A stretch of DNA of 64,000 nt from Castanea sativa (lineage: Eukaryota > Streptophyta > Magnoliopsida > Fagales > Fagaceae): contig NC_134017.1 of the NCBI RefSeq assembly GCF_040712315.1, positions 29,371,273 to 29,435,272 of the forward strand, given 5' to 3'. Made by a program: the position numbers and the translations under genes. Positions 12,803 to 25,569 of this stretch are shown here, piece by piece. Each line of letters starts with the position of its first letter. Position 1 is the first letter of the stretch. The notes below the pieces were generated by a model that was not told where the DNA came from, did no database searches, and worked only from the letters and a program-made list of their open reading frames with translations.

Positions 12803-13635
12803 TGTGGGGATAGAGGGCCTAGATAAGGGTACTGGGCCGTGGGCCTTGCCTAAGCACGTCATAAGACCCGAGGACAAGCGCGTAGCAGGACAAGCAGGTA
12901 GAATACTAGACCGAGGAAGAGGTCTGATCATAATGATCAGGTGACGTCGTTCAAGGAGCAATACTTCCTCGGCCAAGTAGAGTGGAGGCCTCAAGTCCGG
13001 ATACTCATCAGGCACTAGATAGGAGACAACCATGCTTGGAAGGATAAGCACCAGAAAGGAATGAGACAAAAGAAAATTGAGAAATATTTGAGAAGAAAGC
13101 TGCTACCACCACATTGAATGCTCTACATCAAACCCCCTAGCCGCATTAATTTGGAAGTGATACCTAAATAGTAACTTTCAGCCTTACAGCTACCCTCAAA
13201 GACTTCGCGAAGGTGCTGATGGGACAAGCATCAAGGAGACTAGCAAGCTGACCTACACGTGGAGGGTTGAGATAAAAGAAAGAAAGGAAGTATATAAGGG
13301 ATGAACTCCCTTACAGGTGGGATCATCAGAAAAACCAGAAAAAATCGCTGTATACTCAAGAATTATAATTTTTGTATAAGTCTAAGAGAAATATATAAGA
13401 ACAGACCTTCCTCGGATTTGATCGAGGAGAACTTTTCTTGTTCAAAATTGTTTGTCTTGTCTATTTTTACATTGGCTAGCCTATTATGATCAAAATAATT
13501 GACTTATTGTGGTCCTTAGCTACTTAACTCATTAAACATTCGTTAGCCAGCCCACTCTCTAATAAATTCATTGTTTTGGGCTTTTTGGGCCATTGTCCAA
13601 ATCGTTTTGGCCGTGGAGCAAAATGAGGCCTTACA
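12803..13635 (+). repeat. solo LTR, probably Ty3/gypsy
   Basis: An 833-bp segment running from TGTGGGGATAG to GCCTTACA, flanked by perfect 5-bp duplications ATTAT (12798-12802 and 13636-13640). A TATA box (gtatataaggg) lies at 13290-13300. TCCTCGG and CCGAGGA words recur. The TATA position, about 60% along the LTR, supports plus orientation. Superfamily is inferred only from style, because no internal region remains. Confidence 0.85.
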
Positions 13636-13640
13636 ATTAT

Positions 13641-14914
13641 TATTATTAAGCTGAAGGAAATTTTTTATACTTTTTTGTTGAGAATTTTTTAAAATTTTTT
13701 TATACTTGATGCTAAATGTTGAAAAGTTAAGAAACATTTATTCAGAAAATAAGTTAGCGTGAACGTGAGAAAGTATGAAATCAAAAAAAAAAAAGAAAAA
13801 AAGAAAGAAAGAAAGAAAGAAAGAAAAAGATATCTATGCAAACGTGAGGTGAGTCTAGATTAATATAACTGAAATTGAGATGGTTTGTCACGTTCACATG
13901 CATTGAAGACCGACTAATATATTAATAGGAAAGAGTTCATTAATTCAAGTTAAAGAAACTGAAAAAGTTTAAAAATAAACGAAAATGACACTTTTGACTA
14001 AGGATAAATTGTGATCTCGATCTGGGCAGTGTCTCATCAAAGTTGAGAAGTTAGTAATTTTCAAATTTCAGCTTTAAGAAGTAAAGTGTATATATTTATT
14101 TATATTTTAAAGTGATTATATACTATATAAAATAACTTTTATTTCAATTAAAAAAAGTGTAGTATTTATAAATCACTCAATTATCTAACTAAGGTATAAA
14201 AGATGTTTAGCATATTGAGTGATTTAAGATTATATAAATCACAGCAAAAGTTTATAATTATAAACAAAAAGTTTTATAGGACGCCGTGGTACCGTATTTT
14301 CTCTCTTTTTCAATATATTTTCATAAATGCTTGCATTATAAAAGCAACGCCACTATAGCTAGAAAAAGAAAAAAAGAAAAGAAAAGAAAAGAAAAGTTTT
14401 TGCTTATATACTCAAATGTTGTTGACCAAGAACCAAAGACATCAAAGCAAAGCAATTCCTTGAAGTTGAAGATGCAAATATATGTGAAATTTAATTGTCT
14501 GTTTCTCTCATTCCCATCGTTATTGATGGATCAACAACACAATCATTTAAAATATAAAAAATGAAATTAAAATGATCTCTGTTTAGATTAGACCATTGGA
14601 CATGGTCACAGCATAGTCCGAATATGTTCCTTTCTTTATCAACAGAAAGCATAATTCCACACGCCTTTGCCATTCTTTATTAAAGCTGTCTTGCCAAATA
14701 TGACCCAAGACTTTATCAAGTTCCTTTATTTTTAGTAAGGGCAACATCTACACAGAGTTCTTTCTATGTGTTTCACATACGTTAAGATACTCAATTAAAT
14801 GTATTTGAGGTCACACAAAATATATTATTTTTTTTTTTTTCAAGAAGGTAATTGAATTTAATTAAAGAACCTAAAATATAACACCTTAAGTATTGTTCAA
14901 AAATCCAATCTTTC

Positions 14915-15007
<93 letters not shown>

Positions 15008-15062
15008 TGTTTTGCCAAGAGCATCGTAGTTTAATTGATATCTTTTAGTGTTTTCATTGGAG
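13641..15062. other. AT-rich intergenic DNA with simple repeats
   Basis: It holds an A/AAAG tract at 13776-13830, an AAAAG tract near 14362-14396, a poly-T run near 14829 and a long (TA)n microsatellite at about 14920-14998 broken by a few CA dinucleotides. No gene is supported; the short ORFs over the TA tract are artefacts of the repeat. Confidence 0.7.
14919..14999. repeat. (TA)n microsatellite
   Basis: About 80 bases of alternating TA with a central 'cata' interruption. It is a likely length-polymorphic site. Confidence 0.9.
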
Positions 15063-15067
15063 ACATT

Positions 15068-15750
15068 TAGGTTTTGTTTGGAAGTTCATAAGAGAATGAA
15101 ATGAAATGAAATAGAATGATTATAAGGGAATGGAAATGAATGGAATGGAATGAAATGAATTTAAGCAAGAGAAATGAATGGAAAAGAATTGAATAGAATG
15201 TATTTAAGTAACCTTTGGATGTTTTAAAATAAAAGAATAGAAATGAATGAAAATAAATGGAATGTAAATAATCTTGTTTTGGAGTAACATATAGGAATGA
15301 AATGGAATCATTTTATGACAATATTACTATTAGACCCTGTTGGAGCATTTTAATATTATATAATTAAAATTGATATATATTACAACATAAATGTAAAGAT
15401 GCGAGAGTTAATATGGAAGATGAGGAGTTAGTAAAAATGTTTAATCTCACATTGAAAAGAAGAGAGATTATTTTACTCTTTTTAATTGTGGTGATTAATG
15501 GGCTAATATGTATTGATTCAGATATTGGGCTAGATACGTGTGCAAGGAGGAGGTGAAGGGAAGAGGTGAATAGAGAGTAAAGTGTTCTTTCCTACCAATT
15601 TTATTCCCTCTCACTAAAACTCCAAAATAAAGGAATGAAATTTTTATTTCTTCCATTAAAACTCCCAAATAAGAAAAGGGAAGAATATTTAAATTTTTTT
15701 TTTTTCATTTCTTTCAATTCCATTCCATTTTCTATTCCCAAATGAGGACT
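15068..15750. mobile_element. MITE-like segment with internal insertion
   Basis: The left part has repeated 'ggaatgaaatgaa' words after 'tttgtttggaagttc'. The right part ends with their approximate complement ('ttcaattccattccattttc...cccaaatgagga'). That gives long imperfect inverted ends. The middle (15340-15600) is unlike the arms and contains 'aatctcacattgaaaag', similar to 61155-61180. I could not fix a target-site duplication. Confidence 0.4.
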
Positions 15751-18700
15751 TAGAGTTTGAATAATCTCACCCCAATAAGAACTTTCCTAATTCATTTTAT
15801 TTCCAAGCAAATCCAACCACTATATGATAAAGTATCTTATTCAGACCTCTTTGATTAGTCCTAATCATTTTTATTCAAAAACAAAAAAAAGTCATAATCA
15901 TAAGTGTTTTTTTTAGTCGGCCACCCAAAGTATAAGTCTATTGCATTATTTTAAAGAACTGTAATGGTCACTACTAATAAAGGGCTCCATTACAATAAAT
16001 CAATACATGTAAAAAAAATTCACAACATTTTTCACAACCGTTAAATTGACAAAATTTTACTAATTTTTATTTAGACCTAACATTGATATAACTTTTTTTC
16101 CTTCATTATCTATCACTAATAATATGTCACATTAGTTTATATGCAATTTTTGATGTTTATAAACTTTCAATTGAGTTATTCTAGAACTACAATATTAATT
16201 TCACATTTATTTTTACACTATCTTTCATGACAAATTACGATTGATTGTCTCCTAATTTTACATGTACCTACAACTATATCATACAGATACAGTAGTGAAA
16301 ATAGACGTAGAAATGATGTGCTACTAGAATTTTCTAAACTTCCTCGTCAAAAAATGGTGAGTTGAGTAGTACACTTCCTTTGAAATTTTCGATACCTTAT
16401 CCATCAAAATTGTGACATCTTCGCAACTGTTGCATGAACTTCATGAAATCTGAACCCTCCATGTTCTTAAACTAATGGATGCCACGTAATCTCACATCAA
16501 TTAATGAAGGAGGTCCCTTTCACCAACCCGGTATTGGCTCAGGCAAACCACCCAAATGTGACTGGCGAGCTTCTTGTTTGAACAATTGTTCCTTTCCAAT
16601 GATACCAACCTTCAGGGTTAGGTTCAGTCAACTGCATAAACGTAGCTCTTGGCAACCATATAAATTAAGCAAAATATATAGTAATATTGATTAATCTATT
16701 AAGAATTCATAATCAATTCTAAAATTTTAAAATTAAGGGTGGATTATTTATATATGTATATAAACAATCTATTATATATATATATTAAGAGAGCTTTAGC
16801 CAAATTATTCTTCTCTATATTCGAGAATTCTAATATTAACTTTTACGCAAACAAGCAAAATCCTGATATTGCAACTTGTTTGTTGTTGTATATTCAATTT
16901 ATTATTTATATACAACCTTTTAAAAATTTATTTATTTATTTTTTTAAAAATACAACTATATTTTTATTTTGCTTATTTTTCAAAATAAATAAACTAATAA
17001 AATAATTTCGCACTATTGGGAAGATACAAGATACAACCCTTTTTTGTTTTCTTGAGTTGGGAAAAAAATTAATGCATGAGAATTAATGAGACTGTGCTAT
17101 ATATATGTACATTTTGTATAATCTTATTTTGGACTGATGAATCTCATTATTTCTTTTCAAAGCAAAAGGCAGAGCTTAAAGTATTATTCTGATCCTAAAT
17201 TGGATATATATATATATATATTCTATTCCACAATTATTAATTAAAAATGGAGAAAGAAATAAATGGCTGTCTGTGAAGGATGGACTGGACCACAGCATGC
17301 ATTCTATGTATAGGTTACACCTGTGTTTGACAGTGGCCTATATATATATATATATATAGGCAAATGCCATGCAGCGCAGGTGAAGCTAAATAACCTTCTT
17401 CCAAATGCGTATCGATCATAGTCAAAGAATTTTTTTGTACTATATTTTCCACGTCCATTCATTTGTTTTTGAAGACTTCTATATTGGACTTTCCGTGTAT
17501 CTTTTAGACACTGCTTTTATTTACCAATTTTCTATTGCAACCACTCTTTCTTTCTACTTTTCTCCTCGACTTATTCAATACCATTACCATTATTTAAAGT
17601 TCTTCTCCGATTCCGACTTTGATTTTTTTTGATATGTTCCAAATTGTCGCGAGATATCATATATATAAACAGTAAAGTTATGTTGACATTAATGTGACAT
17701 GACTCTGAGGTATTTGTACACGAAAATAATTAAAACGAAAAGGAAAGAGAGATATGAAGGTACTGTTGCCGCTATACACACATATACACACACATATATT
17801 TATATATATGATAGTGATAGAATGTTGTGTAGGGGACCGATCTAGATATGTGGTGTATGGACAGTTATTTTTACGTTTTTATTTATTTATTTTAACTTAA
17901 TTAGGTTGAGTGGTGTTATTAAGAATATTATAAAATTTTCTATATATTATCAATTACACATCAATTTAATGTATTAATAAGTGGCATATATCGTTTTCTT
18001 GCAAGTGATTTTTTTTTCTCAATAAAATTTGAGTAACTTTAGTATTTTTACTTAAGTAATAGAGTGCCAGCACTTGGGTGAAAGACGTATGGGATAATTA
18101 TTATCAAATTTTTTTCTTAACAGGTAAATTGGAGTACCGAGCTCAAATTTTCATTTAAGATCAAACACATTAAACAGATGCATATGAGGTATTTACTGCA
18201 TGTTACGTACATCATACGAGTCCTTTTTTTTTTTTTTTTTGGTTTCTGGATCCCAAGTTTATTGTTTGATTATAAAAGTCAAATGCTTGAATAAATTGAT
18301 TCGGTGTAAATTTATAATTGAATTTACAGTTGGACCTGATCATATATATATATATATATATTCAAATCTGATTAGTTGACAACGTTAACAATTGAAAAAA
18401 GTAATAATCTATTTATTGCCATATGATCTTTTGGATAATTCAAATCCTATGTATATGTGTGTTTTTTTTTATTATAGTTTTTAATTCATTCAATATGAGG
18501 AAAAAAATTTCAAATTATAGGTTTAGGCTTAACAATTGACGTGATGATTCAGCCAAAAAAAAAAAAAGTAACATGATGCTTCCTTTATGGATAACTCTAA
18601 ACTATATATAAGGAAAATGATGGACGTGACCACTCTCTCACTAATAGCTGATGATTGTCAATATCAAAATTTAATGTTTCCTTAGCACATAAAACAGGTG

Positions 18701-20590
18701 TTACACCTATCAATTATCATCCAACTTTGATGTGGTAATATCCACACAACTTATTCGCGTGATTGTCAATTTGTCACACTTGGCAGTTTGATTTCAAGAA
18801 ATTAAGTTGGGAAATTCACCAAACTTGGTCAGCACTTGGCAGTTTGAGATTGGTTTTAAGGCTCAAGACAATGTCAATCCAAATCAAAACCCATTTGGAA
18901 TGTTTGACACTAAAATATGCTAGACCTATGATGGTTATAAATTTGGTTACCATTATTATCTTTGAATATAATGACATATCTTCTCCCTCAAAACAAATTA
19001 AAGAATGGAAGGTAAAATCACAAATTAATCACAGGCATGAAAATTTATTTAGAAACAAAAAAAATAGAGCTGTAATGGTTTTATTTTTTTGGTAGAAAAA
19101 AAAGGGAGTAGATAAATTGATAATACCTAGTACTAGTATGATCGCATGAACAATGCAGTACTAATAAAATAATTAAGCCAATAATTAATCATGTTTTCCT
19201 ACTTAAGCTCAGCCGGTTGAATTTTATCAATGTAGCAATGTACATTTTCTGAAATGCCATGCGATTGCTATTGGAAATAGTTAGATACTTTTTTTTTTTT
19301 TTTTTGTTGAGAAACATAGTTAGATATATAAAGAGATTTGGATACCTTCGTTTGTCAAAAAAAAAAAAAAAAAAAACACAACCTTTCAAAAGCCATATTT
19401 TTACATATTTTATTTTATTTAATTATATTGGTTGAAATGCCAATACCAGCTGAAGCACTTGAAATATTCTGGTATAGTCGGTGCAGTTTATTATTCCATC
19501 CGGTACATTTTAGAGGAATATCGATACCATTTTAATGGGTGGTACGATATACTTTCCCAGTTCGGCTGGTACTAGTATGATATTGACCTCTTTGATATAG
19601 GTTCCCTTATATCTCGCACATTTTCTCATTCTCTAATTTATAATTTTAAAAACATAATAAATTTTACAATATTTTTTTACAACTAAAGAGGTGGCAAGTT
19701 ATAATTGGTGTAAAATAAAAGTAGTAATAGTGGTGGTCATAGCAAAAATGATGTTATACACTAATTACAATTAATCTGTCAGCTCAACAAGTTGTTAAAA
19801 AAATTTATGAAACTTAATATGTGACCTCAGATTTTTATCCTACAATTTGTGTGACACATTTTCTTGGAAAACTAGATGGATTGGGCCAAAGTCTGTCCAT
19901 CGCGCCGCGCGTATTGAAAACAAAGGTGCTTTATGTTTTCGTTTTAGATGCTTCTATTTACTTTGAAGAAAAAATGACATGTGAATGGTTCTAATTGATG
20001 GGACATGGAGTGAAGCATACCCATGGGATCGAGGATTTTGATTCTCTTGATGCCACATGTTTCTTACTTGCAAATTGCAATTGATTAAACTTCAAATCCT
20101 CTCGGTGGAAAACCACAATGGTGAAGCTAGATTTAAAAAAAAAAAGTGATATGTATATTTTTAGAGTTATTAACTTATATGAATAATAATATATCTTGAT
20201 AATTTTTTTTGATAATCATACTACATTGACATGACAATAAAATTCAGATTCTAATTTGACTATACTTTATATATATAGTATATATGGGAAAGTAAAAAAT
20301 ATTGTATTAGGTTGTATATCTTACTAAAGAGCAATCAAGCATCGACTTTAATAAAATATAGGTAATTAATAACATTGTTATAAATATTTCATTAGTAATT
20401 CAGAAAAAAAAGACTCACTTTGTTGATATTTGTTGAAAAAAGAGAAGAAGGTAAGAAGCAGTTATCAAAGTTATGTGAATACGGCATTTTTGTAACTATA
20501 ACATTATAATTAAGTGGTTTAATATTTAAAAATAATTAAGTGACCATAGTAGTATCCTACCCACTCCTGAATAAGACCTCATATTCTCGA
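15751..20590. other. AT-rich intergenic DNA, no gene supported
   Basis: It contains short (TA)n runs (about 17202-17221, 17340-17358, 18343-18360), poly-T/poly-A tracts (18224-18240, 19290-19306, 19358-19376) and a CCGGTA/TACCAG-rich patch at 19440-19585. A GC-richer patch at 16460-16670 has short open frames on both strands but no domain I recognise. Confidence 0.6.
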
Positions 20591-20599
20591 TTCGTGAGA

Positions 20600-21030
20600 A
20601 ATTCAGGTAATGTTTGGTAACGGTTTTTATTTTCTATTTTCAAAAACTTGTTTTTGGGAATATAAAGAAAAAACAATTTTCTTGTATTTTTGAAATAAAA
20701 AACATGTTTGGTTAGTTGAAATTAAAAAGATAGTTTTGTGAAAAAAAAAAAAAAGAAAATACTAAAATATGTTGTTACTAGGATTTTAACTTTAATGTTA
20801 ACTCATTAAATGAAACAGATTCATTAAATTAAATGCCTGTTTTATTGACTTTTGAAAATTAGAAACTGAAAACAGCATTTTACATATTTTTAGTTTCCTT
20901 TACAAATTGAATTTTGAAAACAGTTTTTATTTTTTGCCGATTTTGAGTTGCCAAACAAGTTTTTAGTCTAAAAAATAAAAAACCGTTTTTAAAAACAGAA
21001 TAAGAGAAAAAAAGTTATCAAATATACCCT
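20600..21030. mobile_element. MITE-like segment with imperfect inverted ends
   Basis: The left end reads 'aatgtttggtaacggtttttattttc'. The right end reads 'gccaaacaagtttttagtc...aaaaaccgtttttaaaaacag', which complements it imperfectly. The centre is AT-rich with no ORF. This is consistent with a non-autonomous DNA transposon, but the target-site duplication is not clear. Confidence 0.4.
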
Positions 21031-22908
21031 TATTATTCTTTGTACTGTTTGAAATAAAGACGAGATATAAAAAGCACCAACACACATTTAATTAGTTGTT
21101 AAGACTCGAATTTAATTCCTAAGACTTATTAGCGCTATCTTACCAAGGCCACCCAAATGTTGGTGGGTGTCATTAATTATTATCTTATGCATACGTGGTG
21201 TATTTGTATTTTGTGTGCAGTTTATGTAAGTAATCAATGACTTTTTACTGTTTAGTAAAAAAAAAAAAAGGAAGAAATGATAGCCTGAAATCATGGAATT
21301 AATGGGTTATTAAATTAAACTTAAGAGATACTACGTGTATAATATTTTTACAACAAATCATAAGTGGTTAATTGTTATTAGTTCAAATTTGAACCTAATA
21401 CTAAGATTACTTTTTTTTTCCCAATAATAACAATTAGTAACAATCTGCTACTTAAAATTTATTGTAAAAATATTATGAAAATATTATGGACATATTATTT
21501 TCTTTAAAGTAAACTAGAAATTTGTCTAGTCCAGCATTGATCAAGAAAAGAAAAAAAAGAAAAAGAAAAAGAAAAAAAAAAAAGGACGCTCTTGTCTAGC
21601 ATAACCCATTTTCCACGTCCACTCATTTGTGGTTGTGTTTCGTATGGTGCACCACTTTCTATTTGTCCTCTTTCAAAGAAAGCGACTTCACACTTTCTTT
21701 CGATTAAGAACGTTAACTAACAAGATATATTGTCAAAATTGTCATGCACGAAATATCATGATATGATATGACCTAATTTATTATTCATCAAAAAAAAGAT
21801 ATGACCTAATTTATTGGAAGATAATGTCACTATCGTAGTTAGAAGAAAATCCTTTTAAAATTAGTAAAGGTTGTCATTGTTTAAGAGACACATGGGTCAT
21901 GGGTGTGTGTTTCAGTTTTTCTAATCAGAAAAAGTATAGAGCAAAGAACGAACTATGGGTTTGTGATTGGGATTGAATTTCAATTGATTTTCGGTTGAAT
22001 TCTTTCACTTTATAGCTTAAGCCCAGCCCATAGAGCTGACAACATGGTAGTTGGCCCTTAGAGCCCATTCAAAGATTTTTTTTTTTTTTTAAAATTTAAA
22101 ATTTTAATTTTTTTTATATAAAAAATCCGACTCCAACCCAATCTAAACTGTATCTCAAATTCTCCCTCCTATACGCTTAAATCTCGGCCTTTGACCCCCA
22201 TCTTACAAGAACTTATACTTGTGAAGACTTTGAAGAGACGAATTACATATTATATTTTGTAGAGGTTTTTATTTTAGTTATGAGTATAATTTAGAAGCCC
22301 ATTGCCACACTTTTTAAGAATCCTCTTACATAAATATTTGCATCTTGTGAGTGGTTAGGGTACTATTATAGTCACGCTCAATTAGAAAAACAACATTAGT
22401 TGGACTTCTCTATACAGTTTTTTTACCAAAAGAAAAAAAAAAGGTTTTCATGAAAACATGTGTTACAGCTTAAAAAAGACTTGTACTAGTTGGTGTCACT
22501 TTATTTAATTATCTCCTGAAATCACTCACGTTTTTTGATGGCACTTGGAGTTCTAGCACATGTTTTTAAGTAGCACATCAAATTGACCACCAAGAAGTTG
22601 AATGTTTGCTTTGAAATTTTGTTTGAAATGCAAGTGGCTTTTAACAACCCCATGTTCATTTATGGTGTTTCTCTCCATTCTTGCTCATCTTGGCAGCTGG
22701 ATTAATAGACTTGAAAAGACCTGTTATAAAGTCTAAATTCTAAAATTCCATCCACCACATTATCAACTCATAGGGTTTTAAAAGTGCTTCATAGATATGA
22801 AGTAGAATAGTGTAACTAAAAGTTGGGACAATATTTTTTTGTTTTTTTGTTTTTAAAAAGAAGTATTCGGTTAATAGGTATATTCTTAGAACATTTGTTA
22901 AAGAAAGG
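21031..22908. other. AT-rich intergenic DNA, no gene supported
   Basis: It includes an A/AAAAG purine tract at 21544-21585 and a near-duplicate pair 'gatatgacctaatttatt' (21766 and 21798). Nothing else is recognisable. Confidence 0.55.
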
Positions 22909-23883
22909 TGTTGATGCCCTTTTTTTTTTTTAATGAATGACCCAATAGTAGAAGAAGCCCAATAATAAGAGACATGGAAAGAAAAAGAAATATGAATGGT
23001 AAAAGCAAGTTAGTAAACCCAATGGACCAACATGGCAGGAATAACAGCCAGCAGGCCCATGGAAAGAATAAGAGGTAAAGATGAAGCAAGTGGGCCGAGG
23101 AAGCCCAAGAAAAGAAGTAACAAGCCTAATGGGTTAACATGGCAGGAATAACAGCCAGCAGACCCATGAGGAGAATAAGAGGTAAAGATGAAGTGAGTGG
23201 GCCAAGGAAGCCCAAGAAAAGTGATAGCAAGCCTAATGGGCTAACATGGCAGGAATAATAGCCAGCATGTCCATGGGAAGAATAAGAGCAACCACACCAG
23301 TTGGTGGATAGTCTTCTAAAATACAAAAAGTGCTCAATTTTGCACATTTTAACCCCAAAAAACCCTATCAGTCTTTGTAAAAATGTCTAAATATACACAA
23401 TGTTCTTGTAAATGAACAGTAACCGTACATATATACATGATTACTGTTCATCATGTAAATAATTTTTTTATTCTTTTTTTTTTCTCTCCTCACTCTTTTT
23501 TTCTCATTTCTTTTCTCACCTCACTCTCACGGTTACTGTTCACAGTGTTAAAGAAATGAATATTTTATTTGAATAAATGTGTATAATAGACAAACTGATG
23601 TGGGTGTTTGGTAAAAATAGGTGTGTAAAATAGAAAAAGTAGGTTTTAGATGTGTAAATTGAAATTTTTTTTGCACACACTGATGTGGATGCTTTAAGAG
23701 GTAAAGATGAAGTAAGTGGGTGAGGGAAGCCCAAGGAGAGAGGTAGTAAGCCCAATGGGCCAACATGGCCAATGGGCCTATGGAAAGGAAGAGAAATGGT
23801 AGGAATAGGAGCCCAATGGGCTATACGGGTAGAGGCCATTGTCTAGACAATGCCCATTCCACAGAGGGATGAAAAAGGTAATG
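22909..23883 (+). repeat. 5' LTR, truncated, with internal tandem repeats
   Basis: It contains about three copies of a 107-bp unit (AATGGG..AACATGGC..GGAATAA.AGCCAGCA..CCCATGG) from 23018, the third split by a MITE. It ends abruptly at 'aggtaatgcaag', where the 3' copy continues for about 480 further bases (30303-30770). The missing part includes U5. Confidence 0.85.
23289..23694. mobile_element. MITE, about 406 bp, probably hAT-like
   Basis: It interrupts the third 107-bp LTR unit exactly: the LTR sequence 'aagaataagag' resumes as 'aagaggtaaag' after it. The direct repeat TAAGAG flanks it (23283-23288 and 23695-23700). The ends are inverted: CAACCACACCAGT on the left against the complement of 'actgatgtggatg' on the right. 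The interior has 'ccgtacatatatacatg' and 'acggttactgttca' phrases and no ORF. Confidence 0.75.
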
Positions 23884-24660
23884 CAAGGGATATCCTTACC
23901 ATTCCAGTGTCAACTATTGCCTCGAAGTTATCATTTAGCACAAGTGGTCGATTGTTAAGTCCACATCGCAGTAAACTTCATCAAAAGATTGCAGAGGCAT
24001 TAATATGTGCTCAAAATTGGTTATGGGCTGAAATTAATAGGAATTAAATATACTAGTTTAATTATGCAATGATTTATGTTGCTGCATTCTTTATTATATT
24101 TTTCAATTTTTTAGTTGAATTTATATTACCTTTTTTTTAGGCTTTTCATCTATCGTAGATGGAATTGAAGATACATTCCAAAACATCCTGGATGATTATG
24201 ATGATGAAGAAAAAAGTGGTGTCACAATGATGGAAGAAAGTGGAGATTCTTTTTGAAGAACTAGGCAATTTTTATTTTGTTATGTATTAGGAGTTTGGAT
24301 TATTTTATTGTGTCATACAATGAGATTTTTGTTGTGATATTGTCTTGTTAAACATTAGATAATATCATTCAGTTTTTTCTAAAAATTATATTGATTTGGT
24401 AGGATAAATTTATTTATAATTTTAAGTATATTTTTATTATTGAAACATGTAATTTTATTTGAAAAAATGGAAATAGTTGTTGGGCAAATTAACAAGAAAT
24501 ATAGTTTTACGAGGTGAGGTGGGGCGGGGCTTCGCAGGGCCTTAAGGGGCGGGGATGGGGCAAGAAATTTTCCCCATCATGAGGGGTAGGGCAGGGCGGG
24601 GATGGGGCAAGAAAAATCCATGCAGGGTCTTCGCTCCCGCCCCTAGCCACAGGGAAATAG
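23884..24660 (+). pseudogene. hAT transposase C-terminal fragment
   Basis: The translation at about 23884-24046 (RDILTIPVSTIASKLSFST then GRLLSPHRSKL and EALICAQNWL) is the conserved hAT dimerisation region. An intron may follow, with an acceptor at 24139-24140. A last acidic exon (IVDGIEDTFQNILDDYDDEE) ends at the TGA at 24254-24256. A G-rich stretch at 24510-24650, with repeated 'ggggatggggcaagaaa', looks like hAT subterminal repeats. The catalytic N-terminal part is missing. The fragment starts exactly where the gypsy 5' LTR is broken off. Confidence 0.82.
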
Positions 24661-24699
24661 GTAGGCGGAAGCAACAAACTAAACCCTAATTAAGATTAT

Positions 24700-25234
24700 T
24701 AGTAAGATGAGTCAATAGTATAACGGGGGCTGGGTAACACATCTACCAGACGCACTACGGGATTATCGAAGTTCACCCAAATCTGCCACGTGATATTCCC
24801 CTTTTTCCTTGGTGTATGGGATAGAAGCAGTGAGCCTAGCCAAAGTGATGATACCCTCCCTAAGGGACATGTAGATGCGAAAGAAAGAAAAGGAAAATGA
24901 GGTTTTTATGGCAAAAATGTGTGAGGACCTAGAAGGATTGGATGAAAGGAGGGAAGAAGCCCAGGAACGTAGTTGCAAATACAGGCAAAGAATGACCAAA
25001 GCTTATAGCAGAACCATTAAGGAAAGAGTGTTTGCAAAAGGTCAACTTGTTTTAAGAAAGGCAAACTATGTGAAAAGAGGTTTGGCAGGACCATCCAAAT
25101 TCTCGCCAAAGTGGGAAGGACCCTTCGTGGTAAGGGAAGCCCATGCAAGTGGGTATTATCGGTTAGCCTAAATGGATGAAAAAGATTTGATGGACCCCAT
25201 TAACGGCTAGTGGCTGAAACGATATTATGCGTAG
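24700..25234 (+). pseudogene. pol: gypsy integrase C-terminal fragment
   Basis: Traces of FFLVYGIEAV (about 24803) are followed by SLRDM and the open stretch 24875-25171. That stretch ends in the typical post-integrase segment: FAKGQLVLRK, FSPKWEGPFVV and SGYYRL. Two in-frame stops precede the final TAG at 25232-25234 (WLKRYYA). The catalytic core is absent. The fragment sets the sense strand of the element as plus. Confidence 0.85.
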
Positions 25235-25569
25235 AAAATGCTATGTAGTTGTTTTTTTTTCTTTCTTTCCTCCAAGTGACCACCCTTGCAAGATAGTTTG
25301 TTTTTCCCTTATATATAATCATGTTAAAAGACAAAAAGCAGAAAGTAATGAAAATCATACATGAGGTATTAGCAAAAATGCACTGTATCATGATGTATAA
25401 TAGGAACTGTAGCAGATGTAGCATAATAAATTACAAACCAAAGGTATAAGTCACACTAGACTTATCAAATAAGTCATAAGTGCTAAGGAAATAAAGTGTA
25501 TCATGAAGAGAAAGAAGGAAACAGATGGTCATAAACAAAACTACACCATAGTAACAAATGGTTGAATAT

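Noticed and set aside
12779..13069. 96-residue minus ORF
   Set aside because: It lies almost wholly inside the solo LTR 12803-13635 and has no domain.
14791..15024. 77-residue ORF with an alternating I-Y stretch
   Set aside because: It is a direct translation of the (TA)n microsatellite.
16460..16694. GC-richer patch with a 71-residue ORF, possible host exon
   Set aside because: Open frames occur on both strands, no family is recognisable and no convincing splice context is visible.
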